Of a stretch of 64,000 nt of DNA, positions 50,324-59,901 are shown one piece after another. Origin of the DNA: Tropicibacter sp. R16_0 (GTDB lineage: Bacteria > Pseudomonadota > Alphaproteobacteria > Rhodobacterales > Rhodobacteraceae); the NCBI RefSeq assembly GCF_017743935.1, contig NZ_JAGHRE010000004.1, positions 62,001 through 126,000 on the forward strand, given 5' to 3'. The notes beneath the pieces were generated by a model. That model ran no database searches, was not told the DNA's origin, and saw only the letters and a program-made list of their open reading frames with translations. The first letter of the stretch is position 1. Each line of letters begins with the position of its first letter. The translations under genes were made by a program, and so were the position numbers.

Positions 50324-50788
50324 TTAACCGCGGTCGATCCGCGCCTGATAGCAATTGTTGCGCGAGGACCGTACGTGGATATAGGCCACGTCTGGCCGGG
50401 CAAAGATGTGCTCGACGGCTTCTTTGATCTGCGGGGTGGGTTCGACAGAGCCGGTCCCATAGACGATCCGGTCGTCTGCCCCGTATCCCTTGATCAGATA
50501 GTCCGGAGAGGTGGTCAGAACTTCGGGCATTTCCTCCCCTGTATGCCGTTCACAGGCATCTGCACACAGAAAGATCGGCCCGGTCTCGGCGTAAGGGTGC
50601 GTCCCATCAAAGGGGCGGTGCGCCAGGATCAACATTGGCGCCCCTTCAGGAATATTGCACAGGCAGTGACGGCAGGGGTTGCCCGATCCGCTAGAAATGG
50701 CGCGTTCTGGCGGGTTGCCATAAGCGTCGAGCGCTCCGGCTTGATAGGCGCGGACTTCGGCGGTGGGCAAAGCTTCGATCGTGAACAT
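50324..50788 (-). CDS. DUF1203 protein
   Basis: A 154-residue protein of the DUF1203 family (PF06718). Seen: NPCRHCLCNIPEGAPMLILAHRPF (about 37-60), ETGPIFLCADACERH, and a C-terminal VAYIHVRSSRNNCYQARIDR. The conserved Cys/His residues suggest metal binding, but the function is unknown. The ATG at 50788 follows GGAGACACC. It is divergent from dnaE2. Confidence 0.9.
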   Translation of the reverse strand: MFTIEALPTAEVRAYQAGALDAYGNPPERAISSGSGNPCRHCLCNIPEGAPMLILAHRPFDGTHPYAETGPIFLCADACERHTGEEMPEVLTTSPDYLIKGYGADDRIVYGTGSVEPTPQIKEAVEHIFARPDVAYIHVRSSRNNCYQARIDRG

Positions 50789-50878
50789 GGGGTGTCTCCT
50801 TTTCTGGACCCAACCTGCCCAAAGCGCGGGGCCTGAAACGACCCGTTTCCTGCGCAATGCGGGTTTCGACTCGAAAAA

Positions 50879-50893
50879 GAACAAAACGTGAAT
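50879..50893 (+). promoter_or_regulatory. Probable SOS (LexA) box upstream of dnaE2
   Basis: GAAC-AAAACGT-GAAT fits the alphaproteobacterial direct-repeat LexA site (GAAC-N7-GAAC, or GTTC-N7-GTTC on the other strand) with one mismatch. It ends 16 nt before the dnaE2 ATG. DnaE2 genes are classic members of the SOS regulon. Confidence 0.55.
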
Positions 50894-50909
50894 ATAATTA
50901 TGAGTCATC

Positions 50910-53840
50910 ATGTTTGCCGAACTGTCGATCACGTCGAATTTCACCTTCCTCACCGGGGCGTCCCACCCCGAGGAGTACATGGAGCGTGCGGTAACGCTGG
51001 GACTGGAGCAGATCGCAATTGCAGACGACAACTCGGTGGCCGGGATTGTGCGGGCGCATACCCAGGCGCGTGAGATTGCGCGCAAGGTGCGCGAGCGTCG
51101 GACGTGGGAAGAGCTTAATGCCCCCATCGGGCCACCCTGTCCCGATCACATCGCGCGGCCTGCATCTTACCCGGTCTATGCGGTGCCACGCCTGATCCCG
51201 GCGGCGCGGCTGATCTTTACCGATGCCCCTGCGATCACGGTGTTGCCGCAGAACCGGCAGGGTTGGGGCAACCTGTGCCGGATCCTGTCCACCGGACGGC
51301 TGCGCGCCGAAAAAGGTGACTGCATTCTCCACCTGTCAGACCTTGAGGATTTTGCCGACGGCCTCCATCTGCTGCTGTGGCCGCAAGCGATTACAGATCG
51401 GTGCGGCGCGGGTGAATGGGGGCCACGGGCGGAGCGGTTGACGCGCCGCTTTGGGGGGCGCATGCACATGCTGCTCACCCCAGCTTACGATGGCGCCGAC
51501 AGCGACCGGTTCGCGCAGATCGAAACTCAAGCCCGCGCGCTTGGCATTCCTACACTCGCCAGCGCCACCCCCCGCATGCACCACGGTGCCCGCCGCAAGC
51601 TGGCCGATGTGCTCAGCGCCATCCGCCTGCGCTGCAAGGTCGAGGATCTAGGCCGCGCAGCACTTGCCAACGGCGAGCAGCGCCTACGCTCTGAAACGGA
51701 AATGCTCCGCCTCTTCAAAGGTCACGAAGGTGCGGTCGCCCGTGCCGGGGATCTGGCCCGAAACCTTACCTTCTCTCTCGATGAGCTGCGCTATGAATAC
51801 CCCAGTGAGGTGAGTGATAATGAGACCCCGACCGAACGGCTGCACCGGCTGGCGCATGAGGGGCTGAAATGGCGTTATCCGGCAGGTGCATCCGAAAAGG
51901 TGCAGAACATGCTGGCCCATGAGCTCGCTCTAATTGGCAAGCTGAAATACGAACCCTATTTCCTGACCGTCCGGGACATCGTGCATTTCGCCCGCTCCCG
52001 CGACATCCTCTGTCAGGGGCGCGGCTCGGCGGCCAATTCCGTGGTCTGTTTCTGCCTTGGCATCACCTCGGTCAGCCCGGAAATGGGCACGATGGTCTTT
52101 GAACGTTTCGTGTCCGAGGCGCGGGACGAACCACCCGACATCGACGTGGATTTCGAACATGAACGCCGCGAAGAGGTGATCCAGTGGATTTATCAACGTT
52201 ATGGCCGCCACCGCGCAGGCCTCTGTGCCACGGTGATCCACTATCGGGGTAAGCGCGCCATCCGCGAAGTCGGCCGCGCCATGGGCCTGACCGAGGATAC
52301 CATATCGGGCCTTGCCTCACAGCTCTGGGGATTTTTCTCGGCCGACGGGCTCGAGGCGCAGCGCATGCGCGAGATCGGCCTCGACCCCACCGACCGCCGC
52401 CTGCAACAGACCATGGCGTTGGTCTATGAAATCGTGGGCTTCCCCCGCCATCTCTCCCAGCATGTGGGCGGCTTCATCGTGACCGAGGGGCGGCTCGATG
52501 AGCTGGTCCCCATCGAAAACGCCACCATGGAAGACCGCACGGTCATCTGCTGGGACAAGGACGACATCGACAGTCTGGGCATCCTCAAGGTCGATGTCCT
52601 GAGCCTTGGGATGCTGACCTGCATCCGCAAGGCGTTTGATCTGATCGGGCAGCACCACGGCACGCAGTACGCGCTTTCGACCCTGCCGCCCGAGGATCCG
52701 CGCGTCTATGACATGCTGTGCGATGCCGACAGCATCGGCGTGTTTCAGGTGGAAAGCCGCGCGCAGATGAACTTTCTGCCGCGCATGCGCCCGCGCAATT
52801 TCTACGACCTGGTGATCGAGGTCGCCATCATCCGCCCCGGTCCCATTCAGGGCGACATGGTCCATCCCTACATCCGCCGCCGGAACGGAGAGGAGGAGGT
52901 GAGTTTCCCCTCGGACGCATTGGGCGAGGTGCTAGGTAAAACGCTCGGTGTGCCGCTGTTTCAGGAACAGGCGATGCAGATCGCCATCGTTGGCGCGGGC
53001 TTTACCCCGGAACAGGCCGACCGCCTGCGCCGTTCGCTGGCAACGTTCAAGAAACACGGCTCGGTCAGCGAGTTCCGTACGCTGTTCCTGCGCGGGATGA
53101 AGCGCAACGGATATGATGACGACTTTGCCGAGCGGTGCTTTTCGCAGATCGAAGGCTTCGGCTCTTATGGCTTCCCCGAAAGCCATGCCGCCAGCTTTGC
53201 GCTGCTCGTTTACGCGAGCGCTTGGATCAAATGCCACCATCCCGGCATCTTTGCTTGCGCCTTGTTAAATTCGCAGCCCATGGGGTTTTATGCCCCGGCG
53301 CAAATCGTGCGAGATGCGCGCGAGCATGGGGTTCAAGTGCGCCCGGTTTGCATCAACACCAGCTACTGGGACAACGTGATGGAACCCGACGGGCGCGGTG
53401 GCCTGGCCCTGCGACTGGGGTTTCGCCAGATCAAGGGGCTGAGCGAAGAGGACGCCAGCTGGCTCACTGCGGCACGCGGCAATGGCTATCACGCGGTGGA
53501 CGACGTCTGGCGCCGGGCCGGTTTGCCCCCTTCGGTGATCGAACGGCTGGCCGAGGCAGATGTCTTTGCCGCCTGTGGTCTGAACCGGCGCGAGGCGTTG
53601 TGGCAGGCCAAGGCGATCAAGACGGCCAAGCCGCTGCCGCTTTTTGCGCTGGATATGGAAGGCGAGGCGCTGGATGAACCCGCCGCCCATCTGCCCGAGA
53701 TGACCCTGGGCGAGCAGGTGGTCGAGGATTACGTCGCCATGCGCCTCAGCCTCAAGGCGCACCCGGTTGCCCTGTTGCGGCATCTGCTGACGCCGGGGGC
53801 ACGTCAGGTGCGTGATATGGGGCGGCGACCCGGTTCATAG
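50910..53840 (+). CDS. dnaE2: Error-prone DNA polymerase DnaE2 (ImuC), lacking the C-terminal OB domain
   Basis: A 976-residue alpha-subunit-type polymerase used in SOS mutagenesis. The N-terminal PHP domain begins FAELSITSNFTFLTGASHPEE. The palm keeps the catalytic Asps: PDIDVDFEH (about 409-417) and LGILKVDVLSLGML (third Asp). GYGFPESHAASF-type sequence appears as YGFPESHAASFALLVY. The chain stops 20 residues after the LSLKAHPVALLRHLL motif. Usual DnaE2 proteins continue for roughly 100 or more residues with the OB-fold (DETG.ANVVVWP-type); nothing like it follows in any frame. imuA and imuB, usually next to it, are absent. A probable SOS box lies upstream. Confidence 0.93.
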   Translation: MFAELSITSNFTFLTGASHPEEYMERAVTLGLEQIAIADDNSVAGIVRAHTQAREIARKVRERRTWEELNAPIGPPCPDHIARPASYPVYAVPRLIPAARLIFTDAPAITVLPQNRQGWGNLCRILSTGRLRAEKGDCILHLSDLEDFADGLHLLLWPQAITDRCGAGEWGPRAERLTRRFGGRMHMLLTPAYDGADSDRFAQIETQARALGIPTLASATPRMHHGARRKLADVLSAIRLRCKVEDLGRAALANGEQRLRSETEMLRLFKGHEGAVARAGDLARNLTFSLDELRYEYPSEVSDNETPTERLHRLAHEGLKWRYPAGASEKVQNMLAHELALIGKLKYEPYFLTVRDIVHFARSRDILCQGRGSAANSVVCFCLGITSVSPEMGTMVFERFVSEARDEPPDIDVDFEHERREEVIQWIYQRYGRHRAGLCATVIHYRGKRAIREVGRAMGLTEDTISGLASQLWGFFSADGLEAQRMREIGLDPTDRRLQQTMALVYEIVGFPRHLSQHVGGFIVTEGRLDELVPIENATMEDRTVICWDKDDIDSLGILKVDVLSLGMLTCIRKAFDLIGQHHGTQYALSTLPPEDPRVYDMLCDADSIGVFQVESRAQMNFLPRMRPRNFYDLVIEVAIIRPGPIQGDMVHPYIRRRNGEEEVSFPSDALGEVLGKTLGVPLFQEQAMQIAIVGAGFTPEQADRLRRSLATFKKHGSVSEFRTLFLRGMKRNGYDDDFAERCFSQIEGFGSYGFPESHAASFALLVYASAWIKCHHPGIFACALLNSQPMGFYAPAQIVRDAREHGVQVRPVCINTSYWDNVMEPDGRGGLALRLGFRQIKGLSEEDASWLTAARGNGYHAVDDVWRRAGLPPSVIERLAEADVFAACGLNRREALWQAKAIKTAKPLPLFALDMEGEALDEPAAHLPEMTLGEQVVEDYVAMRLSLKAHPVALLRHLLTPGARQVRDMGRRPGS

Positions 53841-53952
53841 CGCCTTGGTCAAGGTTTCTGGGGACAAGGCGTCACTGGTGGCGCTAAAGGCGGTTCACCC
53901 TTAGCTTTCTTGCCGTTAGAAGGCCCGTAAGAGCAGTAGCCGGAGATCCACC

Positions 53953-55470
53953 ATGACCGCCCCCAAGCCCGTTGTCCTGTGCATCCTTGATGGATGGGGG
54001 CTGTCCAAGGACACCGAGGCAAATGCGCCCTATCTGGCAAAAACCCCCGCGTTCGACGCGATCATGGCAGACGGCCCTCATGCGCAACTGACCACGCATG
54101 GGCCGGACGCGGGTCTGCCAAGCGGGCAGATGGGCAATTCGGAAGTTGGCCACACCAACATCGGAGCAGGCCGTGTGGTGGCGATGGATCTGGGCCAGAT
54201 CGATCTGGCCATCGAGGACGGCTCATTCTTCGGCAATCAGGCGTTGTTGGATTTCATCGCCAAGCTGCAGGAAACCGGGGGTACCGCGCACTTGATGGGG
54301 CTGGTTTCGGACGGTGGTGTGCATGGCCATTTGGATCACATTGTTGCTGCCGCCCAGGCGATCACCCGCGCCGGTGTGCCCGTCGCGTTGCACGCGATCA
54401 CGGACGGTCGCGATGTGGCCCCCAAATCGGCCTACACCTATATTGGTGAGTTGGAAGAAAAGCTGCCCGATGGAGCCAGGATCGTCACGGTCTGTGGGCG
54501 CTACTTTGCGATGGACCGGGACAACCGGTGGGAGCGCGTATCCGAGGCTTATGGCGCAATGATCCGGGCGGAAGGGCGTGAAAGTTCTACAGCACACAAC
54601 GCGGTGACTCGCGCCTACAACCAGTCGGAAACCGATGAATTTATCGTACCGACCGTGCTTGATGGATATCAGGGTGTGCAGGATGGGGACGGCCTCTTTT
54701 GCCTGAACTTCCGTGCCGACCGGGCGCGCGAGATCCTGGCTGCCATTGGCAAGCCTGACTTTGATGGGTTCGACACCGGCGAACGGCCAAAATTGGCGGC
54801 CCTGTTGGGGATGGTCGAGTATTCAGACGATCACAACACCTACATGACGACCGCCTACCCTAAGGCCGAGATCGTCAACACCCTGGGCGCTTGGGTCGCC
54901 AAACAAGGCAAGCGTCAGTTCCGACTGGCCGAGACCGAGAAATACCCTCATGTCACCTTTTTCCTGAACGGCGGCAAAGAGGTGCCCGAGGAAGGCGAAG
55001 ACCGCTACATGCCCAAGTCGCCCAAGGTGGCGACCTATGACCTGCAGCCCGAAATGTCTTCGGCTGAAGTGACCGAGAAATTCGTCGAGGCGATCGAGGA
55101 GGGTTATGACTTGATCGTCACCAACTATGCCAACCCCGACATGGTCGGCCACACTGGCGATCTGGATGCTGCGATCAAGGCTTGCGAAGCGGTGGACCGG
55201 GGCCTGGCACAGGTGACCCGGGCGCTGAACAAGGCGGGTGGCGCGATGATCGTCACCGCCGATCACGGCAACTGCGAAAAGATGTTCGACCCGGTCACAG
55301 GCGGGCCACACACCGCCCATACGCTGAACCCTGTTCCGGTGGCCCTTGTCGGTGGGCCTCAGGACGCTAAGCTGCGCGACGGGCGACTGGCCGATCTGGC
55401 TCCGACCGTGTTGGAGTTGATGGGATTGCCAAAACCGCCCGAGATGACTGGGGAAAGCCTGCTGGCATGA
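53953..55470 (+). CDS. gpmI: 2,3-bisphosphoglycerate-independent phosphoglycerate mutase
   Basis: GpmI interconverts 3- and 2-phosphoglycerate in glycolysis and gluconeogenesis, using two metal ions and a phosphoserine. The 505-residue protein starts KPVVLCILDGWGLS (metal ligand Asp). It has the active Ser in GQMGNSEVGHTNIGAGRVV (about 56-74), GRYFAMDRDNRW, NFRADRAREI, and the closing metal site VTADHGNCEKM and GPHTAHTLNPVP. The stop overlaps the next start by 4 nt. Confidence 0.97.
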   Translation: MTAPKPVVLCILDGWGLSKDTEANAPYLAKTPAFDAIMADGPHAQLTTHGPDAGLPSGQMGNSEVGHTNIGAGRVVAMDLGQIDLAIEDGSFFGNQALLDFIAKLQETGGTAHLMGLVSDGGVHGHLDHIVAAAQAITRAGVPVALHAITDGRDVAPKSAYTYIGELEEKLPDGARIVTVCGRYFAMDRDNRWERVSEAYGAMIRAEGRESSTAHNAVTRAYNQSETDEFIVPTVLDGYQGVQDGDGLFCLNFRADRAREILAAIGKPDFDGFDTGERPKLAALLGMVEYSDDHNTYMTTAYPKAEIVNTLGAWVAKQGKRQFRLAETEKYPHVTFFLNGGKEVPEEGEDRYMPKSPKVATYDLQPEMSSAEVTEKFVEAIEEGYDLIVTNYANPDMVGHTGDLDAAIKACEAVDRGLAQVTRALNKAGGAMIVTADHGNCEKMFDPVTGGPHTAHTLNPVPVALVGGPQDAKLRDGRLADLAPTVLELMGLPKPPEMTGESLLA

Positions 55471-56600
55471 TATTGCGCGCAACACTGTTGGGATTGATGC
55501 TCTGGGGCGGCACGGCAACCGCCGAGATCGATCCGGCAGAGGCGGCGCAGGATGCGGCACTTTTGTTGGAACAAGCGGGCATCGCCCTGAGCGAGGCCGA
55601 CAGTGCCCGTGATCGGGTTCGGGCCTTGACGGCGACGGTGCAAGCGTATGAGGCCGGTCTTGCCGCCATGCGCGATGGATTGCGCCGCGTCTCCACCCGC
55701 GAGGGACAGCTGACCGCGCAACTGCGCGCCCGTGAAGATGAGATTGCCCAGCTGTTGGGCGTTCTTCAAACCATCGAGACATCTGAACCCCCGGTTCTGC
55801 TGTTGCATCCTGCTGGCCCAATGGGCGCGGCCCGATCGGCCATGATGCTGGCCGAAGTGACACCGGGGCTGAATGCGCGGGCGCAACAGCTGGCGCGGGA
55901 CCTGGACGAGGTGACGACTCTGCGCACCTTGCAGGAAGACGCGGCACAAAAGCTCGAGCATGGCTTGGCCGGGGTTCAAAAGGCCCGCTCCGAGCTGAGC
56001 CTTGCGATTGCCAACAGAACCGATCTGCCGAAACGGTTCACCGAAGATCCGGTGCGCACCGCCATCCTGATCTCGTCCACGGAAACTCTGGATGGTTTTG
56101 CGAGTGGGTTGGCTGAGATGGCGGATGGTGAGATTTCGTCGTCATCCGCCGATATCACCAGTCGCAAAGGCAGCCTGAGCTTGCCGGTGCAGGGCCTGAT
56201 CCTGCGCCGTTCGGGCGAGGCGGACGCAGCCGGGATCAAACGCGACGGTGTGATCGTTGCCACAAGACCTCGTGCCTTGGTGACATCCCCAACGGCGGCG
56301 ACGATCCGGTACCTGGGTCCGCTGCTGGATCTGGGCAATGTGGTCATACTTGAACCGCAGCCCGACACGCTATTTGTTCTTTCGGGCCTGCAAGAGGTCT
56401 ATGGCGAGGCCGGTCAGGTGCTGCCCGAGGGCGCTCCGGTGGGGTTGATGGGCGGTGCAGCGCCGGAAATTGGAGCAATCTTGTCACTAAGCGGTGATGG
56501 CACTGGAACTGACCGCACAGAAACGCTCTATATAGAAGTCAGAGAGGGCGGCAGCCCGGTGGACCCCGATGAGTGGTTCCGAACCGACAAGGATGGATAA
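55467..56600 (+). CDS. EnvC-like murein hydrolase activator with degenerate LytM domain
   Basis: A 377-residue exported protein. After the signal peptide (about 1-19) comes a long coiled coil (about 22-110 and 130-190), then a C-terminal M23/LytM-like domain (about 235-365). The zinc ligands of active M23 peptidases are missing: where HxH would lie, the sequence reads LDLGNVVILEPQPDTLFVLSGL. This is the pattern of EnvC and similar activators that switch on amidases in septum splitting. It lies between gpmI (4-nt overlap) and the CtpA protease gene (6-nt gap), a common alphaproteobacterial arrangement. Confidence 0.9.
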   Translation: MILRATLLGLMLWGGTATAEIDPAEAAQDAALLLEQAGIALSEADSARDRVRALTATVQAYEAGLAAMRDGLRRVSTREGQLTAQLRAREDEIAQLLGVLQTIETSEPPVLLLHPAGPMGAARSAMMLAEVTPGLNARAQQLARDLDEVTTLRTLQEDAAQKLEHGLAGVQKARSELSLAIANRTDLPKRFTEDPVRTAILISSTETLDGFASGLAEMADGEISSSSADITSRKGSLSLPVQGLILRRSGEADAAGIKRDGVIVATRPRALVTSPTAATIRYLGPLLDLGNVVILEPQPDTLFVLSGLQEVYGEAGQVLPEGAPVGLMGGAAPEIGAILSLSGDGTGTDRTETLYIEVREGGSPVDPDEWFRTDKDG

Positions 56601-56606
56601 ACGCAC

Positions 56607-57944
56607 ATGAAGAAATTCGTGATGGCCGCGCTGGGCGGCACGTTGGCAGGGATTGTCGCGACCACCCAGATCGCAGGCCCGCTTGTGGCGCAAGAAGCCA
56701 AGAACAATGCAAGCGTCTATGAGCAGCTGGATCTGTTTGGCGACATTTTCGAACGCATTCGCGCGCAATATGTCGAAGAGGTCGACGAAGGCGAACTGAT
56801 CGAGGCCGCCATTGACGGCATGCTGACCTCGCTGGATCCGCACTCCAGCTATCTGTCGCCGGATGATGCGGCACAGATGCGTGTGCAGACGCGCGGCGAG
56901 TTCGGCGGCCTTGGTATCGAGGTCACGCAGGAAGAGGGCTTTGTCAAAGTCGTTTCACCCATCGACGGCACCCCAGCGGATGAGGCCGGTGTCGAGGCGG
57001 GTGACTTTATCACGCATGTAGACGGCGAAAGCCTGCTGGGTTTGACCCTGGACAAGGCGGTCGAACTGATGCGCGGCCCGGTGGGATCGGAAATCATCAT
57101 CACCGTTGTGCGCGAGGGTGAGCAGGAACCGTTCGATGTTTCGATCATCCGCGACACCATCAAGCTGACAGCCGTGCGCGCCCGAACCGAAGGCACCAGC
57201 GTTGTGCTACGTGTCACCACCTTCAACGATCAGACCTATCCGAACCTGAAATCGGGACTGGAAGAGCAGATCGAAGAGGCCGGCGGCATCGACAGTGTAA
57301 ACGGCATCGTTCTGGACCTGCGCAACAACCCTGGTGGCTTGCTGACGCAAGCGATCAAGGTGTCGGATGCGTTCCTGGACGAGGGTGAGATCGTATCAAC
57401 CCGTGGCCGCGACCCGGCAGACGGCGACCGTTTCAACGCCGAAGTGGGCGATCTGGCCCAGGGCAAGCCGATCGTGGTTCTGATCAATGGCGGTTCGGCC
57501 TCGGCGTCCGAGATCGTGGCCGGCGCGCTGCAGGATCACCGCCGCGCCATCGTGGTCGGCACCAAGAGTTTCGGCAAGGGTTCGGTCCAGACCGTCATGC
57601 CGCTGCGGGGCGATGGGGCCATGCGTCTGACAACCGCGCGGTATTACACTCCGTCAGGTCGGTCGATTCAGGCCTTGGGTGTGTCGCCGGACATCGTGGT
57701 GGAACAGCCGCGTCGTGCGACCACAGAGGAAGAGGAAGAAGAGAACAACCGTCGTTCGCGTTCCGAAGCTGACCTGCGCGGCAGCCTGAACAACGATAGC
57801 CTGTCTGAAGATGAAATTCGTCAGATCGAAGAGGATCGTGCCAAAGCCGAAGCCACGGCCGAGCTGCGCGAGCAGGATTATCAACTGGCTTATGCCATCG
57901 ACATCCTCAAGGGCCTGTCTGCTCTTGCTCCGGCTGACAAGTAA
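56607..57944 (+). CDS. ctpA: Carboxy-terminal processing protease (S41 family)
   Basis: A 445-residue periplasmic serine protease that trims or degrades envelope proteins. It has a signal/anchor (about 1-26), a PDZ domain (about 90-170: GGLGIEVTQEEGFVKVVSPIDGTPADEAGVEAGDFI), and the S41 core with the Ser of NGGSASASEIV (about 297) and the Lys of GTKSFGKGSVQT (about 322). A charged, Glu-rich segment (about 372-420) precedes the end. A clear terminator follows. EnvC-like and Ctp genes often work together in controlling peptidoglycan hydrolases. Confidence 0.95.
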   Translation: MKKFVMAALGGTLAGIVATTQIAGPLVAQEAKNNASVYEQLDLFGDIFERIRAQYVEEVDEGELIEAAIDGMLTSLDPHSSYLSPDDAAQMRVQTRGEFGGLGIEVTQEEGFVKVVSPIDGTPADEAGVEAGDFITHVDGESLLGLTLDKAVELMRGPVGSEIIITVVREGEQEPFDVSIIRDTIKLTAVRARTEGTSVVLRVTTFNDQTYPNLKSGLEEQIEEAGGIDSVNGIVLDLRNNPGGLLTQAIKVSDAFLDEGEIVSTRGRDPADGDRFNAEVGDLAQGKPIVVLINGGSASASEIVAGALQDHRRAIVVGTKSFGKGSVQTVMPLRGDGAMRLTTARYYTPSGRSIQALGVSPDIVVEQPRRATTEEEEEENNRRSRSEADLRGSLNNDSLSEDEIRQIEEDRAKAEATAELREQDYQLAYAIDILKGLSALAPADK

Positions 57945-57984
57945 AACTTGATGGTCCGGGCAGTTCCGGATCGTCCAGCACAAG

Positions 57985-58021
57985 AAAGGCCTGTTCGACA
58001 CCAAGTCGGACAGGCCTTTTT
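57985..58021 (+). terminator. Terminator of the gpmI-envC-ctpA operon
   Basis: A 15-bp stem, AAAGGCCTGTTCGAC with GTCGGACAGGCCTTT (one G-U pair), a short ACCAA loop, and a final T-run. It lies 40 nt after the ctpA stop. Confidence 0.92.
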
Positions 58022-58040
58022 CAATGGCATTGAGGATGGC

Positions 58041-58418
58041 TTACATGGTTTCCAAGCAATGCCTGCGAAAGGCGCGTTTGAGCATGTCCAACTCGGCGCG
58101 CAACAGTTCAACCTCAGCTCGCAGATCGTCAGACACGGCTTCACCCGCAATCAACGAAAAGTCGCCAAGTTTGGTGTCTGTCTCGTGGTCCAGGATCAAA
58201 AAGGTTTGGACCCCATCGGCAATCGCATGCTGCGGGATTGTGATCTTGATGTCCCAATAGCTGCTGTCGCCGCCCTCGATCAGTTCAACCTCTTCCAGTA
58301 TCTGATCAAGATAGGTCACCCGGATGTCGGGGCGTTTTCCTGTCGTCGGCGCGCCCGTTATACGGCCTTCCCAAGCGCCATTGCGCAGGCGAATTTTGGT
58401 CAGCGTGAGATCGCTCAT
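58041..58418 (-). CDS. Protein of unknown function, paired with the following gene
   Basis: A 125-residue soluble protein. A beta-rich N-terminal part (SDLTLTKIRLRNGAWEGRITG...IRVTYLDQILEEVEL) is followed by IPQHAIADGVQTFLILDHET and a C-terminal helix likely to form a coiled coil (about 96-122: AEVELLRAELDMLKRAF). No signal peptide. I do not recognise a family. It starts 11 nt after the stop of the gene at 58430-59191 and should be cotranscribed with it. Confidence 0.75.
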   Translation of the reverse strand: MSDLTLTKIRLRNGAWEGRITGAPTTGKRPDIRVTYLDQILEEVELIEGGDSSYWDIKITIPQHAIADGVQTFLILDHETDTKLGDFSLIAGEAVSDDLRAEVELLRAELDMLKRAFRRHCLETM

Positions 58419-58429
58419 GCAAGGCCCTC

Positions 58430-59191
58430 CTACAAGGCGGCGCGGCGGTGACGACAGAACGTCAAGTCGCGGATGATGACCTGGTTCATGTCGGGCGCTT
58501 CAAAGATCAGGTCGAGCCAGACCTTTTCAATACGTTTTTCGTTCAGACGCGAATACGCGAGATCGAATTCGACCATCACATCCTGTTCGTTCAGTGGCAG
58601 CTCGCGGACGATTTGTTCGGTGTTGGGGCCGTGTTTGATGTTCAGGCGGGCAAATATCTCTAGCGGCTTTTCGGTCTCGATGATCGTGTCCACCCTCAAC
58701 AGATGCGCGCGGGTCATGCCATTCGCGGCCTCAGGCGGGAGGTCTACGACCAAAGACAAGAACGAACCGTCAAACTTGAAAACATCCATGCGCAGGCCAA
58801 AGGGGGCCAGATCTGCCTCGCGCGTGTTGCGCAGTTGCCGGAGCGTGAGTTCCGAGAAATCACAATCATGAAACAGCGTGACCTCTTCGCCCAAGGTCGA
58901 ACGGGACGGGGCCGACGAAATCCCAAGCACGGGCAGGGGGCCGCGCCAGACCTCAGGCCGCCAAGACCAATCGGTTCCGTGGGGTTTGGGGAAATACGAC
59001 GAACCGATCACCGGCAAGGCCAGGCGCCCATCGGCTTGATGAATCAATCGGTCCAGATGCGCGCGCAGCCCGCGAGCCTGATTGCGCTGGATCCGCAAAG
59101 TCGACAGTGATGTTGTGGCTGCGGACCGCGCAGCCCGTCGCCAACGCCGAAGCGCTCGCAAGTGAAACAGCTGATCCAGTACCCTGCCCAT
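58430..59191 (-). CDS. Conserved unknown protein, possibly DUF6478 family
   Basis: About 253 residues. A basic, helical N-terminus (about 1-55) is followed by a globular part with SSYFPKPHGTDWSWRPEVWRGPLPVLG and GEEVTLFHDCDFSELTLRQLRNT. The ending MVEFDLAYSRLNEKRIEKVWLDLIFEAPDMNQVIIRDLTFCRHRRA looks like a beta-sandwich, carbohydrate-binding-like domain. It resembles proteins I associate with DUF6478 in Rhodobacteraceae, but this is from memory. ATG at 59191 is preferred over the TTG at 59224. The 113 nt upstream (59192-59304) is AT-richer and probably holds the promoter. Confidence 0.7.
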   Translation of the reverse strand: MGRVLDQLFHLRALRRWRRAARSAATTSLSTLRIQRNQARGLRAHLDRLIHQADGRLALPVIGSSYFPKPHGTDWSWRPEVWRGPLPVLGISSAPSRSTLGEEVTLFHDCDFSELTLRQLRNTREADLAPFGLRMDVFKFDGSFLSLVVDLPPEAANGMTRAHLLRVDTIIETEKPLEIFARLNIKHGPNTEQIVRELPLNEQDVMVEFDLAYSRLNEKRIEKVWLDLIFEAPDMNQVIIRDLTFCRHRRAAL

Positions 59192-59304
59192 AATCCATCC
59201 ATCGCGCGTTAGGCCGCGTTCCAAACCCTGTTTACCCTCAGGTTGTTAACCAAAGAACCCCAATAGCAGGAATTGATGTAATTTTTTCCACGAAGGAGCA
59301 ACAA

Positions 59305-59901
59305 TCACCCTTGGGGTTTGGTCACGCTTGTCTTGCGGGTTTGGCTGGCAAGTTCGGACAGGACCAGGGCGCCTTCGTCGGTTAGGGCGAGGCTGCCATC
59401 GTTGGCATAGAGCGCCAGACCAACCAATTGGCCATTCACGACAAAGGCCGATCGCCAGTGTTCCGGGCTGGCGCCATCCACTTCGTGTGCGTCGCCGGTC
59501 AGACGCACGAACGGCAGGCCTTGGTGCGTTTTCTGCTCAAGCACTGTTGCGGGGGCCGCTGATGCAGCCAGTTCCTTTGCCGTGGGCTGACTGGTGGTGT
59601 CCGTGCTGACCGTCGTCACGGTGATCACCGCCAGATCCTGGGCAGCAAAGAACCCACGCACACCCAGGGTGTCACAGCGGGCCAGCATCGCGAAGCTGCC
59701 CGTTGCACGCACCTTCACCGAGCGTTCATCGACGCAGTACCCGAAAGGGGCCACCAGTTGAACATTGCCCGCGGCCAGCGAGACCCGAGTGACTTGCTCA
59801 CCGGGTGCCGCGGCAAATGACAAAGCGCCTGTGGGTTGGCAGGCCGAAGTCAGTGCAAGACTTGCACCGACAAACGCGACCTTAGAGGTCCATGTAGTCA
59901 T
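59305..59901 (-). CDS. Lipoprotein of unknown function
   Basis: A 198-residue protein whose start, [21 protein letters not shown], is a lipoprotein signal with lipobox LTSAC (Cys21). The mature part is Ala/Val-rich and mostly beta: [34 protein letters not shown] and [24 protein letters not shown]. No family is recognised. Its start overlaps the end of ilvD by 20 nt, so it is cotranscribed. Confidence 0.8.
   Translation of the reverse strand: MTTWTSKVAFVGASLALTSACQPTGALSFAAAPGEQVTRVSLAAGNVQLVAPFGYCVDERSVKVRATGSFAMLARCDTLGVRGFFAAQDLAVITVTTVSTDTTSQPTAKELAASAAPATVLEQKTHQGLPFVRLTGDAHEVDGASPEHWRSAFVVNGQLVGLALYANDGSLALTDEGALVLSELASQTRKTSVTKPQG

Noticed and set aside
53841-53952. Possible frameshifted remainder of the dnaE2 C-terminus
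   Set aside because: All three forward frames were read; none gives the expected OB-domain sequence, and the gap is too short.
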